Part shown: positions 37,795-49,700 of the stretch, piece after piece | Numbering within the stretch: position 1 is the stretch's first letter | Layout of the letters: each line of letters opens with the position of its first letter | Assembly (NCBI GenBank): GCA_039707465.1 | Contig: CM077647.1 | Location: forward strand, 47,642,110 to 47,706,109 | Direction of reading: 5' to 3' | Length of the DNA stretch: 64,000 bases | Origin: Rhabdophis nuchalis | Taxonomy: Eukaryota; Chordata; Lepidosauria; Squamata; Natricidae | The notes under the pieces: model-generated | Databases searched by the model: none | The model's input: the letters and a program-made list of their open reading frames with translations, nothing else | Told to the model about the DNA's origin: nothing | Translations under genes and position numbers: made by a program

Positions 37795-40700
37795 ACAAAC
37801 AAACAAACAAACAAACAAACAAACAAATAAATAAATAAACTTCAAAAGGATATGGGTCTCCCAAAACAAAAAACAAGAGATAATTTTTCTTAAAAAGGAA
37901 TTGCTACAACACATATAAAATTGACTTCAGGTTTTTAAATAGTTTACAAAATGTAACGTACTTCATTGAAAGATAACTTATAATGTGGCATTGTGTGTAC
38001 TTATTCAAAAGCAAGCTCCACTAAATTTAACTGGAGTTATGTTAGTATAGCAGTGATGTATTAAAAAGCCAGCCATCAACACACCTCAATCAACATCTAA
38101 AAAGTCACCAATAACAGGCCCTATAAATACCACACATTAGGTGCTAGAGAGACGTTCCATGAAGATGGTTAGCACAAGTCTGAAGGATCAACGACAAAAC
38201 CTCTGGTCCTGAATTGACAGCTGCCTTCACCCCTGACCACTGCCAGCTGGCCGGCTAACCTGATTCTTTACCATCTCCCTCAGTCTGGGGATAGTGGGGA
38301 CAGTGTGAAAGGCCACAGGGACAGTGTGAAACAGAGGAAGAGTGGCTGGCTGAGACATCTGCGCCCAGCTCCTGCAAGGCCTTTGCCATTGACACTAATG
38401 TTGTTGCTAGGCCCCAAAAAGGGGAATGGGAGAAATGGAGGTTGCCACAATTTTTGCTCCTTCTCTGTCTTAGTCACACACCACCACCTCCATCTTGGGA
38501 ATGGTGGCAGCTAGGGAGAGCTAGGGAGTGGCAGCTAGGGAGAGCTATGAATGGTAGCCAGAGGGAGCATGGAGCACGGGCCGGAGGGGATGCAAAAACA
38601 GCTGCTGCCCCTTAACCTCTTCCATTCCCCTTCCACAGAGGACTCATCTCCGTAGGTGGCCCTGATGTGGGCATTTAACTGCCACACTAAACTTGCAGCA
38701 TAGGTGTCGACATGGACAATAAGGGCACATGTACACTTTCCAGACCATGTTCCAGCTTTTATTCACCACCCACCTCCATCTGCCAGCCTGTCCCAGGCCA
38801 GTCTTCTCCAGATGTGGTCACTTGGGCTATGGATTTTTCTCTGCCCCTGCCCCCAAGCAGCAAAGCTGGCTTTTGCACGTAGGTATTCTTAAGCACTTTA
38901 CACGTTTATATTGTAAAATTAAATGGCCTATTCTTTCCTTCCTTCTTTCCTCTTTTCTTCCTTTCCTTCCTTTCATTCTTCCTTTACCTCCTTTCCTTCC
39001 TTCCTTATTCCTCCCCTCCTTTCTTCTTTTCTTCCTTTCCTTCCATTCCTCCTTCTTTCCTTCCTTCTTTTTTCCATTCTTGTCTTCCCTCTCCCAATGG
39101 CTCCTTTTTTGGCTGCTGCAAAGGAAGGCCCCACTACTCTCCTCCACAAAGGAGGCCCTCCCCTTCCTCTGTGATTAAAAGTCCCCAAACCTGGAATGCG
39201 ATGTGCACACACGCATGTGCTTGACTATTAGCAATTTGGGGAGGCGAGGACTTTGTGGGGCACCAAATTGCCCCCATGTAGAGTTAGAGTTAGCTGGTGA
39301 GCATTGTTCCATCCCAACACTGCAGTCCCAAGTCAGCTGCACCCAGTAAGTGGCCACGCCCACCCAGCTACACCCACCTAGTTACAGCCATATCTACCCA
39401 GGCAAGCCCACCTGTGAGTCATCATAGTCCTACATCAACTGGCCCTTTGAGGACAACCATAATGCTGATGGGGCTGTCAATGAAATTGAGTTTGACACCC
39501 TTGATGTACAGTATTCCTGACAATAACACTGTGGGGTGGGCTTGGCTGATAGAGAGTGGCCAGTCATAAGGCACATCCTGATTTCATGCCTAAAGAAAGA
39601 CTAGAATTTACAGTCTCCTGGGTTTAAGACTAGTATCTTAACCACATGATCAAACTAGCTATCTTGTGAAAATGAGGTATGTTGACTACTGAAAATCAGT
39701 AGAATTTCTAGTCACTTTGAATGAAAAATACATAGAAAGCATAGCTTAACACTATTTTTAAAAATAATTCAAATTGTACCCATACTTCTAAAAACATAAA
39801 AATATCCTGAAAATATCCTATTCCTTTTCAACTAACAAAATTATTCAAAGCACAAAAACTAAGGCAAAATAGAAAGCCAAAGAAGTTAAAGATGAAATTA
39901 AAAATACAGCTAAATCTATCTTACATTACCACAATTCTGTTAGCTTTTACCTTTCCGGAAAACTCTCTTTGCATCCACCATACCCACATTCTAAATTTGC
40001 TGTTAAATATCTTAACTTTTCAAAATATTTTTACTTTCTAAGTTATTAACTGTAAATCACCTTGTTGTCTTGATTACATTTATATTCTGAATTCTACTTT
40101 GTTTTGACCAAAATGGAAAATACAGGTAGTCCTAGAGTTACAGCCATAATTGAGGCCATAATTTTGATTGCTAAGTAAAGCAGGTGTCTAATGAGTTGCA
40201 TCCAATTTACAACTTTTTTGCCAGTGGTTATTAAGCGAATCACTGCAGTAAAGTGAATTATGTAGTTGTTAAGCAAATCTGGCTTCCGCCATTGACTCTG
40301 CTTGTCAGAAGCCAGCTGGAAAAGATTGCAAATGGTGATCATATGACTCCAGAATACTGCAATAAGCTGCAATGTCATAAGTACATGCTGGTTACCAAGC
40401 ATCCAAATTTTGGGGATACTGCAACAAGCATTAAGTGCAAGGAATAGTTGTAAGTCATTTTTTTTGAATGCCATTGTAATTTTGAATGGTCACTAAATGA
40501 ATGTTTGTAAGTCAAGGACTACCAGTAGAACTAGAGTAGTCATCTATATAAATAAAAATGTAAAAAAATTGTACGAATCCACTAATCTCAAAAACTACTG
40601 GACTGATTTACCTCAATTTTTCACACAATGTTCACAAGGACTTCTGATAACAGAATAGCTACTCAATTTGTGCCTAGCACACGTGTATCATGTGCAAGGT

Positions 40701-43700
40701 ACACACATGTAAAATGTACCCACAGAAAAAAAATTCATTTCCCTGTAGCCACGCCCATCAGACTGCTTTTCAACTGTCAGTGTTGGAAGAGGCCTCATAT
40801 GGAGGCCTCTTAGGGCCAAAAAGGCACTGGGATAGCAAACTCCCAGGTGGCCCATAGAGGGGGGGGGGGAGAAATACTGCTCAAGACTGTTCTCTGAGGT
40901 AAAAACACAGAGGCAGGGAGCTGCTTTAAACTGTTTAATACAAACTGAACCAAACTGTAACAAAGAACCACCCATCTGACAGAAAATACAGTTTAATAAA
41001 AGAGGGACTAGGGGAGACATGATAGTAGCCTTCCAATATCTCAGGGGCTGCCACAAAGAAGAGGGAGTCAAGCTATTCTCCAAAGCACCTGAGGGTAGAA
41101 CAAGAAGCAATGGGTGGAAACTAATCAAGGAGAGAAGCAACTTAGAACTGAGGAGAAATTTCCTGACAGTTAGAACAATTAACCAGTGGAACAGAAGTTG
41201 CCTCCAGAGGTTGTGAATGCCCCAACACTGCAAGTCTTTAAGAAGATGTTGGATAGCCATTTGTCTGAAATGGTTTAGGGAGTGATGGCTAACCTTTTTT
41301 GGCTTGCGTGTCAAAAGCAGGGGGAGTGCAGGGGCGATGTGCACAGGTGTGCCACATCCATAATGCTATGTGCATGACCCCTGCATTTGGCATGCTTTTA
41401 ATGTCCTCCCCAGGCTCCAGAGGCTTTATAGGAAGGCTTTCACCCTCCCCCCACCTCCAGAAGGCAAAAAATGGCCTCAAAAGAAGGCCTAAATCAGCTG
41501 ACCAGGGCACACATACACACTGAAGCTGACAGGGCAATGCCTCGCATGCCCTAAGAAATAATTCCATGTGCCACCTGTGGCACCCGTGCCATATGATCAC
41601 CATCATGGGTATAGGGCTTCCTGCCTAGGCAGGCAGTTGGATTAGATGACCTCCAAGGCCCCTTCCAACTCTGCTATTGTATTATTGTATTGCAGTAGGT
41701 AGGTAGGTAGAGGGATAGATAGAGAGGGAGAAATAAGGTAGGTAGGTAGGTAGGTAGGTAGGTAGGTAGGTAGGTAGGTAGGTAGGGTGATAGATAGAGA
41801 GGGAGAAATACAGTAGGTAGGTAGGTAGGTAGAAGGAGAAAGGAAGAAATATAGTAGGTAGGTAAGTAGGTAGGTGGATAGATAGATAGGGAGAAATACA
41901 GTAGGTAGGTAGGTAGGGGGATGGATGGATAGATAGATAGGGATTAATACAGTAGGCAGGTATTATATTTATATTTATATTTATTCAATTTATACCCCGC
42001 CCTTCTCCAAACGGACCCAGGGCGGCGCACAGGAAAATTAAAATACATACAAAACATCATATAAAATTTAAAAAACTAATTCAATAGAACCTGTGCTAAA
42101 ACCAGATTAGGTAGATAGGTAGAGGGATAGATAGATAGGGAGAAATACAGTAGATAGGTAGGTAGAGGGAGAAAGGAAGAAATATAGTAGGTAGGTAGGT
42201 GGATAGATAGAGAGGGAGAAATACAGTAGGTAGGTAGGTAGGTAGGTAGGTAGGTAGGTAGGTAGGTAGGTAGGTAGAGGGAGAAAGGAAGAAATGCAGT
42301 AGGTAGGTAAGTAGAGGGATAGACAGAGAGGGAGAAATACCGTAGGTAGGTAGGTAGGTAGGTAGGTAGGTAGGTAGGTAAGTAGGTGTATAAATAGATA
42401 GGGAGAAATACAGTAGGTAGGTAGGTAGGTAGGTAGGTAGAGGGAGAAAGGAAGAAATGCAGTAGGTAGGTAAGTAGAGAGATAGACAGAGACGGAGAAA
42501 TACCGTAGGAGGTAGGTAGGTAGGTAGCTAGCTAGCTAGGTAGGTAGGTAGGTAGGTAGGTGTATAAATAGATAGGGAGAAATACAGTAGGTAGGTAGGT
42601 TGGTAGGTAGATAGAGGAATAGAGAGAGAGGGAGAAATACAGTAGGTAGGTAGGTAGAGGGATAGAGAGGGGGAAATACAGTAGGTAGGTAGGTAGATAG
42701 AGGGAGAAAGGAAGAAATACAGAAGGTAGGTAGAGGGATAGATAGGGAGAAATACGATAGGTAGGTAGGTAGAGGGATAGATAGAGAGGGAGAAATACAG
42801 TAGGTAGGTAGGTTGGGGGTTATATGATGGTTGTGTGTATGTGTGCAGGTGTAGATCTACACACAGATTGGTTGGCGATTTAACCAGACTGGGCCACAGC
42901 AACGCGTGGCCGGGTATAGCTAGTTAAATATAAAACAGTATGTGCACAGAAGCCATTGGCTTTACAATAAACAATTAAACAGGAACAAATCAAGTGGATC
43001 AATTCATCAGACATAGATCTTCATAGGCTATAATAGCTATTAAGAAGGGAAGGGAGAGGAATCTGAATTAGGTCTCAGTACTGGAAATTGAAGTTAGTAT
43101 GAAGTCCTACACTGTATGTTTTTAAAAATATACCTCTGTGAATCAATATACTGCAAGAATAAGAACCATTTTTCAAATAAAATGTCAAAGTTTGTTACTC
43201 CTAAGGTAAAGAAATCAATATTTTTATTAATAGTTTTATGTTAGCTGCTGTCTGGCCAGCATATATAATATTATTTATCTACCTAATCAAATTGAAACCA
43301 ACTACTTTTCAATTGTTGATAGTTGCAATGTATCTGTACATGCCATCAAACTATTTCAAACAGCAGAATTTAAAATGTGATAATAGGTAAGCAGAAAAAT
43401 TTGTATTAAGTGTGTGCTATTTTCACAGCCTCACCAGTCCCACTGATTTCAAAGAGAGCTTTCTAGTTTAAAGAATCAAAAGGCAGTCACTCTTTGCATG
43501 GAAAGTACCCTACACTGTAGCCATGAAACTCCATGGTTCCAATTTCCACATCATTTTGCACATTCCAGTTTCAACTGAACTCAACATGCAAGCGTGAAAT
43601 TGGCTGGATAATAAGACCTCAGGAGGTTTAACTTTCAGAATTTCCTAATCAGCATTTTTGAAAAAGAAAACTATGTTTCTCTTCAATAAGCGGGAGTAAC

Positions 43701-46700
43701 TCTCAGAATGAAGAATGAAAAAAAGGATGGAAGGAAGGAAGGAAGGAAGGAAGGAAGGAAGGAAGGAAGGAAGGAAGGAAGGAAGGAAGATTTTTAAAGA
43801 AGGATGCTCTTACATACATTTCAATCTATATTTTTTATCCACTCGCACACAGTAGTGAAACAAGAATCTTGCTTATTCCTTAGAAAATACACAAACCCAA
43901 TACCCCACGAAGAAAAAACAGGAGTCATTTCCCACAATGTAAGGACTACAACAATCACTACATGGGACAGAAAGGTAGAAGACTGTCGGACTGTACCCAT
44001 AAACATCAACTGGCAACAACAAAACATGACAAAAACTCAATTTTTGCAATATACCGACAGATCAACCACAGTTTCAACCAGAAATTTAAAATTTTACATC
44101 AAGCCAAATCTAAAACTACTAAGGAATTTGTGGTAGCTTAGCTTTCAGACAAATCACTCATCAGTGGACACACAGAAATAAACCCCTTTAAATACCATTT
44201 AAAAGACAGAACAAAAACCTAGGAAGGGAATAAACAGCCTAGAGTACAGAAGCCCAGAGAAGTAAGAAATACCACCAAATAAATAATCAGGAGGAACTAA
44301 CACCCTAATCAAGGAAACCTCCAGGGGGAAATCATATTCGAGCAATTATGGGAACCTCAAGGTTTACCCACATAACACCGCTCTTGCGCGAGCTGCACTG
44401 GCTGCCTGTCGTCTTCCGGGTGCGCTTCAAGGTGTTAGTTATCATCTTTAAAGCACTCCATGGCTCAGGACCTAGCTATCTGCGGGATCGGATCCTGCCA
44501 CATACATCCGCACGGCCGATTCGCTCCCACAGAGAGGGACTTCTCCGGGTGCCGTCCACTAGACTTTGTCAGCGGGCGACGCCCAGGGGAAGGGCTCTCT
44601 CTGTGGCGGGTCCAGCTCTCTGGAACGACCTTCCCCCCGACATTAGAATGACTACGGACCTCCGCTCCTTCCGTCTAAAATTAAAAACACATCTTTTCTG
44701 CTTGGCCAGCCTAGGGTAGTCTCTCTTCTATAGGGTTTTTAATATATTAATTTATGGGGAATCTTAGTATTTTAATGGGGATTTTTAGCATAGGAATATC
44801 GTTTAATCTGTTTTTAAATATGTTTGTATATTTATTGTTTTTTATTCTCCCTGTGCACCGCTCCGAGTCCCTATGGGGAGAGGGAGCGGTCTACAAATTA
44901 AAATTTATTATTATTATTTATTATTATTATTATTATATTCCTACCAAGACTGGCAACAGCTTTTTGTAAGATTACCAACTATGCCCAGAGTAGCATTTTG
45001 CAAACATATAGGAAGTGAGGGAGAGGGGAGGGAAGGAGGGAGAGAAGAGAATCAGAATCAGAATCAGAATAAAGCAATACTCCTTACTTCCTTTCTAGGA
45101 AGTGTGATTTTTTAAAAAGAAAAGAAAAAGAAAAGAAAAACCTTTCTTAGCTAAATGTCCTCTGATTCCCCCCCCCCTTTAATGTTCTTTCATTCACTAT
45201 CTTTTTCTTTTTAGCTATCTTCCAATATAATGATTCTCTTCCTATCTAAGCAAATGTTAGAAAAGAAAACAGCAGGTTTTTTCCCCCTGTTTTAAAGGGT
45301 CCCTAGTTCTACTTTAGTTTATTTTGTGCTTTAAATAAAAGTATCCAAAACTCAATTATTATCTATGGCATGAAATGGTAAGCCACATAAATGCAAATGT
45401 ATTGTAATGGTGCATACTAATACATAATTGTCAGAGACAACCTTTACAAAGATAGAAGTATAATAAAATATGTATTTGTAGATAAGAATACAGTGACAAT
45501 TTAAATTGCAGGCTTATGTAAAAGCTCATGATGATACTGCACTAGAGGGAATAATAAAAAAAAATTTGCTTACTGTAGAATGGTAATACTTATAGAACTA
45601 AGCAAGATAAATTTTAGTAGGAAAAGATAATTCACAACTGCTAGAGCTGCAATTTCAGAAAGAAAAAGCACAGTATTATTGTGAAAACCCCCCACTATGC
45701 ACCCTTCATTGTTCCCTTCAGCCATCTGCTCTAGGCAATTGATCAATGCTACACCTTCATGAAAGAGCTCTTTTATTCTTATGTCAGTCAAGTTACATTT
45801 CTATCTTTAAAGAGGTAGGAACTCAGATATGTGCCACGGTATGATATTTACTTAGAAGTATTGCTAAGATTAGAGAAATTAAAGAAGAAAATGGAAATGA
45901 GGCTGTTTGTGGACTGGATTTAACTGAAGACAAGGGAGAAGATCCAGGAGAGGAGATAAGATCAAGACCTCATCAGAAATTTGAATTTCAACCTGTCTGG
46001 CAAAAGGAAGGAAAAGGAGAACAAAAGATAGAGGAAATCACACCAGAGTTACACTTGATATTTGAAAATAAATCAAATTTGAGGAAAAGAATTGGTCAGC
46101 ACTATGATTGTATAGCTATACAGGATCACAATGTGCCAATGGAAGTTTATAAAGAACATGAGAAGAGGAAAAAAAGTCGATGGAGAATGTGGATTTTAAA
46201 AGAGGCAAATTTAATTCATCCTTGGAGAGACAACGGCTGAAAAGAGGAACTTTTATCCCTTGATGAGCAATAACTAGGCTGGGTTTAAATTACCATCAAG
46301 GATTATTAATTAATTGATTGTTAGTAATAACTATAGATGCTTATAATAAGATTAGGTTTTTGATAATGATATATATTAGTTTATCTATAGATGGGGAATT
46401 GGGCTATTTAGATGGTTATAGAAAAATGATGTGTTAATGAATGATATATATCTGCTTATCTAAGATGGGGAGTTATGCTATTAAGATGGTTATAGAATAC
46501 TCTTGGTAAAGGTTTTGTTAATAATATATATTTGTTTTTCTATCGATGGGGAATTATGCTATTTAGATGGTTAAAGAAAGATTATGTGTTAGTGAATGAT
46601 ATATATTTGCTTATCTATAGATGGGGAATTATGCTACTAAGATGGTTATAGAATACTCTTGGTAAATGTTTTGGTTAATGATATATATTTGTTTATTTAT

Positions 46701-49700
46701 CGATGGGGAACTATGCTATTTAGATGGTTATAGAAAGATTATGTGTTAGTGAATGATATATATTTGCTTATCTATAGATGGGGAATTAGGCGATTAAGAT
46801 GGTTATAGAATACTATCACTCTTGGTAAATGATCAATCAATTAATAGTTACATAAAATTTTAGATAATTATATGGAATCTATAGAGATATGAAGGGATTA
46901 AATAAGGGATATTAATAGTAAATAGGATTTAAAGATATTATTAAAGAAAAAATAGATTGAGGCTAGAATACTTGATAAGACTTGTGGATACTGATATTGA
47001 CTCACAGGATAAATTGTTAGATTTAAAATTAATAAAATGAGATAACCCATGAATAATAACCACTCCTGGAAGGCACAGAATTTATGGATACCCGATTAGG
47101 CCTTCTTATATTTAAATTTATTTAAATTTATTTATACTGTTTTTTGTTCTTTTTTGTTTGGTTTTATAAATAGAACATTATTATACAATTAGGCTTTACT
47201 TAAAAGGGTATTAAAACAACTAGCAAGATTTGGGACTGAGACATAAGAATTGTAATAATTGATATGAAAATTGAGCGATAAATCTTAAATCTGAAATTAT
47301 AAAATATCATCAACACAAAATAGAACTGGCTCCGAGGCCGAAATACACCATGTAAATGAGATGAAGAGTGTGGAGTAGAGAGGTAAGGGAAGAAGAGAGA
47401 GAAAGGAGAGAGGGCAAAGAGGGGGAAGAGGAGAAGAGGAGAAGAGAAAGGAGGAGTGGAAAGGGGAGAGAGGAGAAGGAGAGAAGAAGGGGAAGTAGAG
47501 AAGGGGAGGGCGTTAGAGGGAAGAAAGGAGGTAGGGAGGAGGAGGAGAAAGGGGAAAGAAAATGATGGATAAGGCACAAATATGGTGTATGGAGAGCAGA
47601 AGAGCCCTCTGGGAGTTTTCTGGGTGTTGATGGTAAAATGAAATGATGGTAAAATGGAATGATGTAAACATTTAATAATATAATATGATGCTGGCTATGT
47701 AACAGTATATATGTTGTTATTTACTTTGAAAATCGAAAATAAAATAAAAATATCTATTAAAAAAAAAAAAAGAAGTATTGCTTCTACAACAGATAAAGCT
47801 TATTTAATTCAGAAATACATTAGTGATTTCATGTCGCCAAGACCTTAAAATTGATATACTGCAGTTAGTCATTTATGAACAAGGCATGTGTTTATATCAT
47901 AGCCTGGGTAGTATAAGCATAAACAATATTATATAACCTCTTCCCTCTATAGTTTTACCATATAAAGTATCAAGAAGAAATTTTAATTGTAATGAAGTTG
48001 ATTAGAGCAACGTGTATACATAGGACTATCTTTGAAGACTTAAATATAAACCTAGTTCAGAATCACTACTGCTAAACTTTCCACTATAATTAATTAGATA
48101 ACATCTGCAATCCTATGCCCTGCTTCCTTTTTCTCTCTAAAGAAAATTCAAAGTGCTTACTTTAATTGATGAAAGTCTAAATTCTTGAGCTTAGATATAT
48201 AGTTCCTAAAGAATCACTTTGTACTTTGAGATTTCATGCGATATCCTATATAGAATGGTACTTATACAAGACTTACTGTGAAAGGCATAGGATTTCCTTG
48301 GTAACACTCTGATTGAAGGTTTTAAGGATAGCGCTTGGAATTAAAGATATTGTCCATTATTTTAATGTTATGGGCTGCTGTAAAATTATTTCTAAAATAA
48401 CTAGCTACTATATTTTCCTCTTTTGTCAATCACTTTTAATAAAGACTTTTCAGGCTTTATTGCAGCACATTTAGATATAATTTGACCAAACCATCTCTGA
48501 TTTTACAGTTTCAAAGATATATAACAAGATTTCCTTTTCACAAAAGTGTATCCTTTACTGTATTAACTATAAGTCTGAAAATTAATATGCACTTCCTTTC
48601 TCTAATACATATTCCTCAGTAGTCTCATATATTTAAAAGTATAAAATATTCAGTCCAATGACTAGTTCAGGCTTTCCATCCAGATGTATGTATTATTCTC
48701 AGCAATTACCAGAGGGCTGAATACTTTATGTGCAAAATTCAACCTAGTTTAGGTTTAAAATTGTTGCATCTGAAAGGCTACAGAGATAAAACACAGCAGA
48801 AATGGAAGTTTGAAGTTTTTAACATACTTTCAACCAGAGCTAGTAACAGTCTGAAATAATAATGATTGGTTAAAAAGAAAAAGTGCAAGAAACCTGACAG
48901 GAAAAGGGATATATAATCTTGTTATATGGTAAAGATAAAGGTTCCACTAGCACATATGTGCTAGTCATTCCCGCCTCTAGGGGGCGGTGCTCATCTCTGT
49001 TTCAAAACCGAAGAGTCAGCGCTATCTGAAGACGTCTCCATGGTCATGTGGCCAGCAGGACTAAACGCCAAAGGCATACAGAACGCTGTTACCTTCCCAC
49101 CAAAGGTGGTCTGTATTTTTCTACTTGCATTTTTAGGTGCTTTCAAACTGCTAGGCTGGCAGAAGCTGGGACAAATAATGGTAGCTCACTCTGTTATGCG
49201 GCACTACAGATTCGAACCACCGAACTGCTGACCTTTCTGATCAACAAGCTCAGTGTCTTAGCCACTGAGCCAGCGCGTCCCTGTGTTTTATGGTACCAAT
49301 CATTAAATCAGAAAGAGCAAATTGCAACATTCTTGCAAATTCCTCCCCCCCCCCCCCCCCCGTCTCTCTCTCTCTCTTCAGGAATCCTCAAAACTCATGC
49401 CAAAAAAACTCAGTAGTAAGCTTCCAAAATACAACAGAACAATTTTACGACCTTTTTTAAAAGTTCAAAATAAAGTAAAAATGTATTTCACTTTAACTTT
49501 GACTCTAAAAGATTAAAACAAAAAAGAGGATGAAACTATAGAATCATTTTGGAACAAGATGGGCAACAAATACATTTAACAAATAGACAGACAGAAACAC
49601 AGCCAATAAATCAGTCCAAATTCTGATGATAATAAGGCGACATAAATAAAGAAGGAATCATAACTTTATTTATTGAATTATTAACCCTCTAAGCAATCTG

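Larger units (their letters stand above)
40543..42923 (+). mobile_element. Helitron-like composite element
   Basis: The left terminus TCTATATAAATAAAAATG is preceded by A. The right terminus is a 6-bp hairpin (GGCCAC at 42892-42897, GTGGCC at 42906-42911), then 8 bases and CTAG followed by T. This is the Helitron signature: 5' TC, 3' hairpin and CTRR, insertion between A and T, no target duplication. No Rep/helicase gene is visible. The interior is filled by a CR1 end, a hAT element, a (GTAG)n array and an L2 tail. It could be a non-autonomous Helitron that accumulated inserts, or two unrelated ends. Confidence 0.55.
45866..47770 (+). mobile_element. L1-like retrotransposed insert with poly(A) and 12-bp target duplication
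   Basis: Perfect 12-bp flanks AGAAGTATTGCT (45854-45865, 47771-47782) and an A-run at the right edge show target-primed, poly(A)-type insertion as by L1. Contents in order are a 125-codon open frame (45866-46240), an AT-rich minisatellite (46366-46832), a GA-rich polypurine tract (47365-47570) and an A-rich end with AATAAA-like motifs. The polypurine tract and poly(A) are typical L1 3' UTR features. It is 5'-truncated, and no RT motif is present. Confidence 0.75.

Noticed and set aside
38827..39178. Frames of 106-149 codons on both strands
   Set aside because: They arise from the (CCTT)n polypyrimidine tract inside a hAT element.
41694..42815. CRISPR-like repeat/spacer pattern
   Set aside because: Vertebrate nuclear DNA; spacers are near-identical copies and the repeats are a tetranucleotide microsatellite.
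42528..42902. 124-codon minus-strand frame rich in Tyr/Leu/Ser/Pro
   Set aside because: It is a translation of the (GTAG)n array; the period follows the tetranucleotide and no start context or homology supports it.
47200..47579. Ser/Leu/Pro-rich minus frames
   Set aside because: Artefact of the GA-rich tract in the L1-like 3' region.
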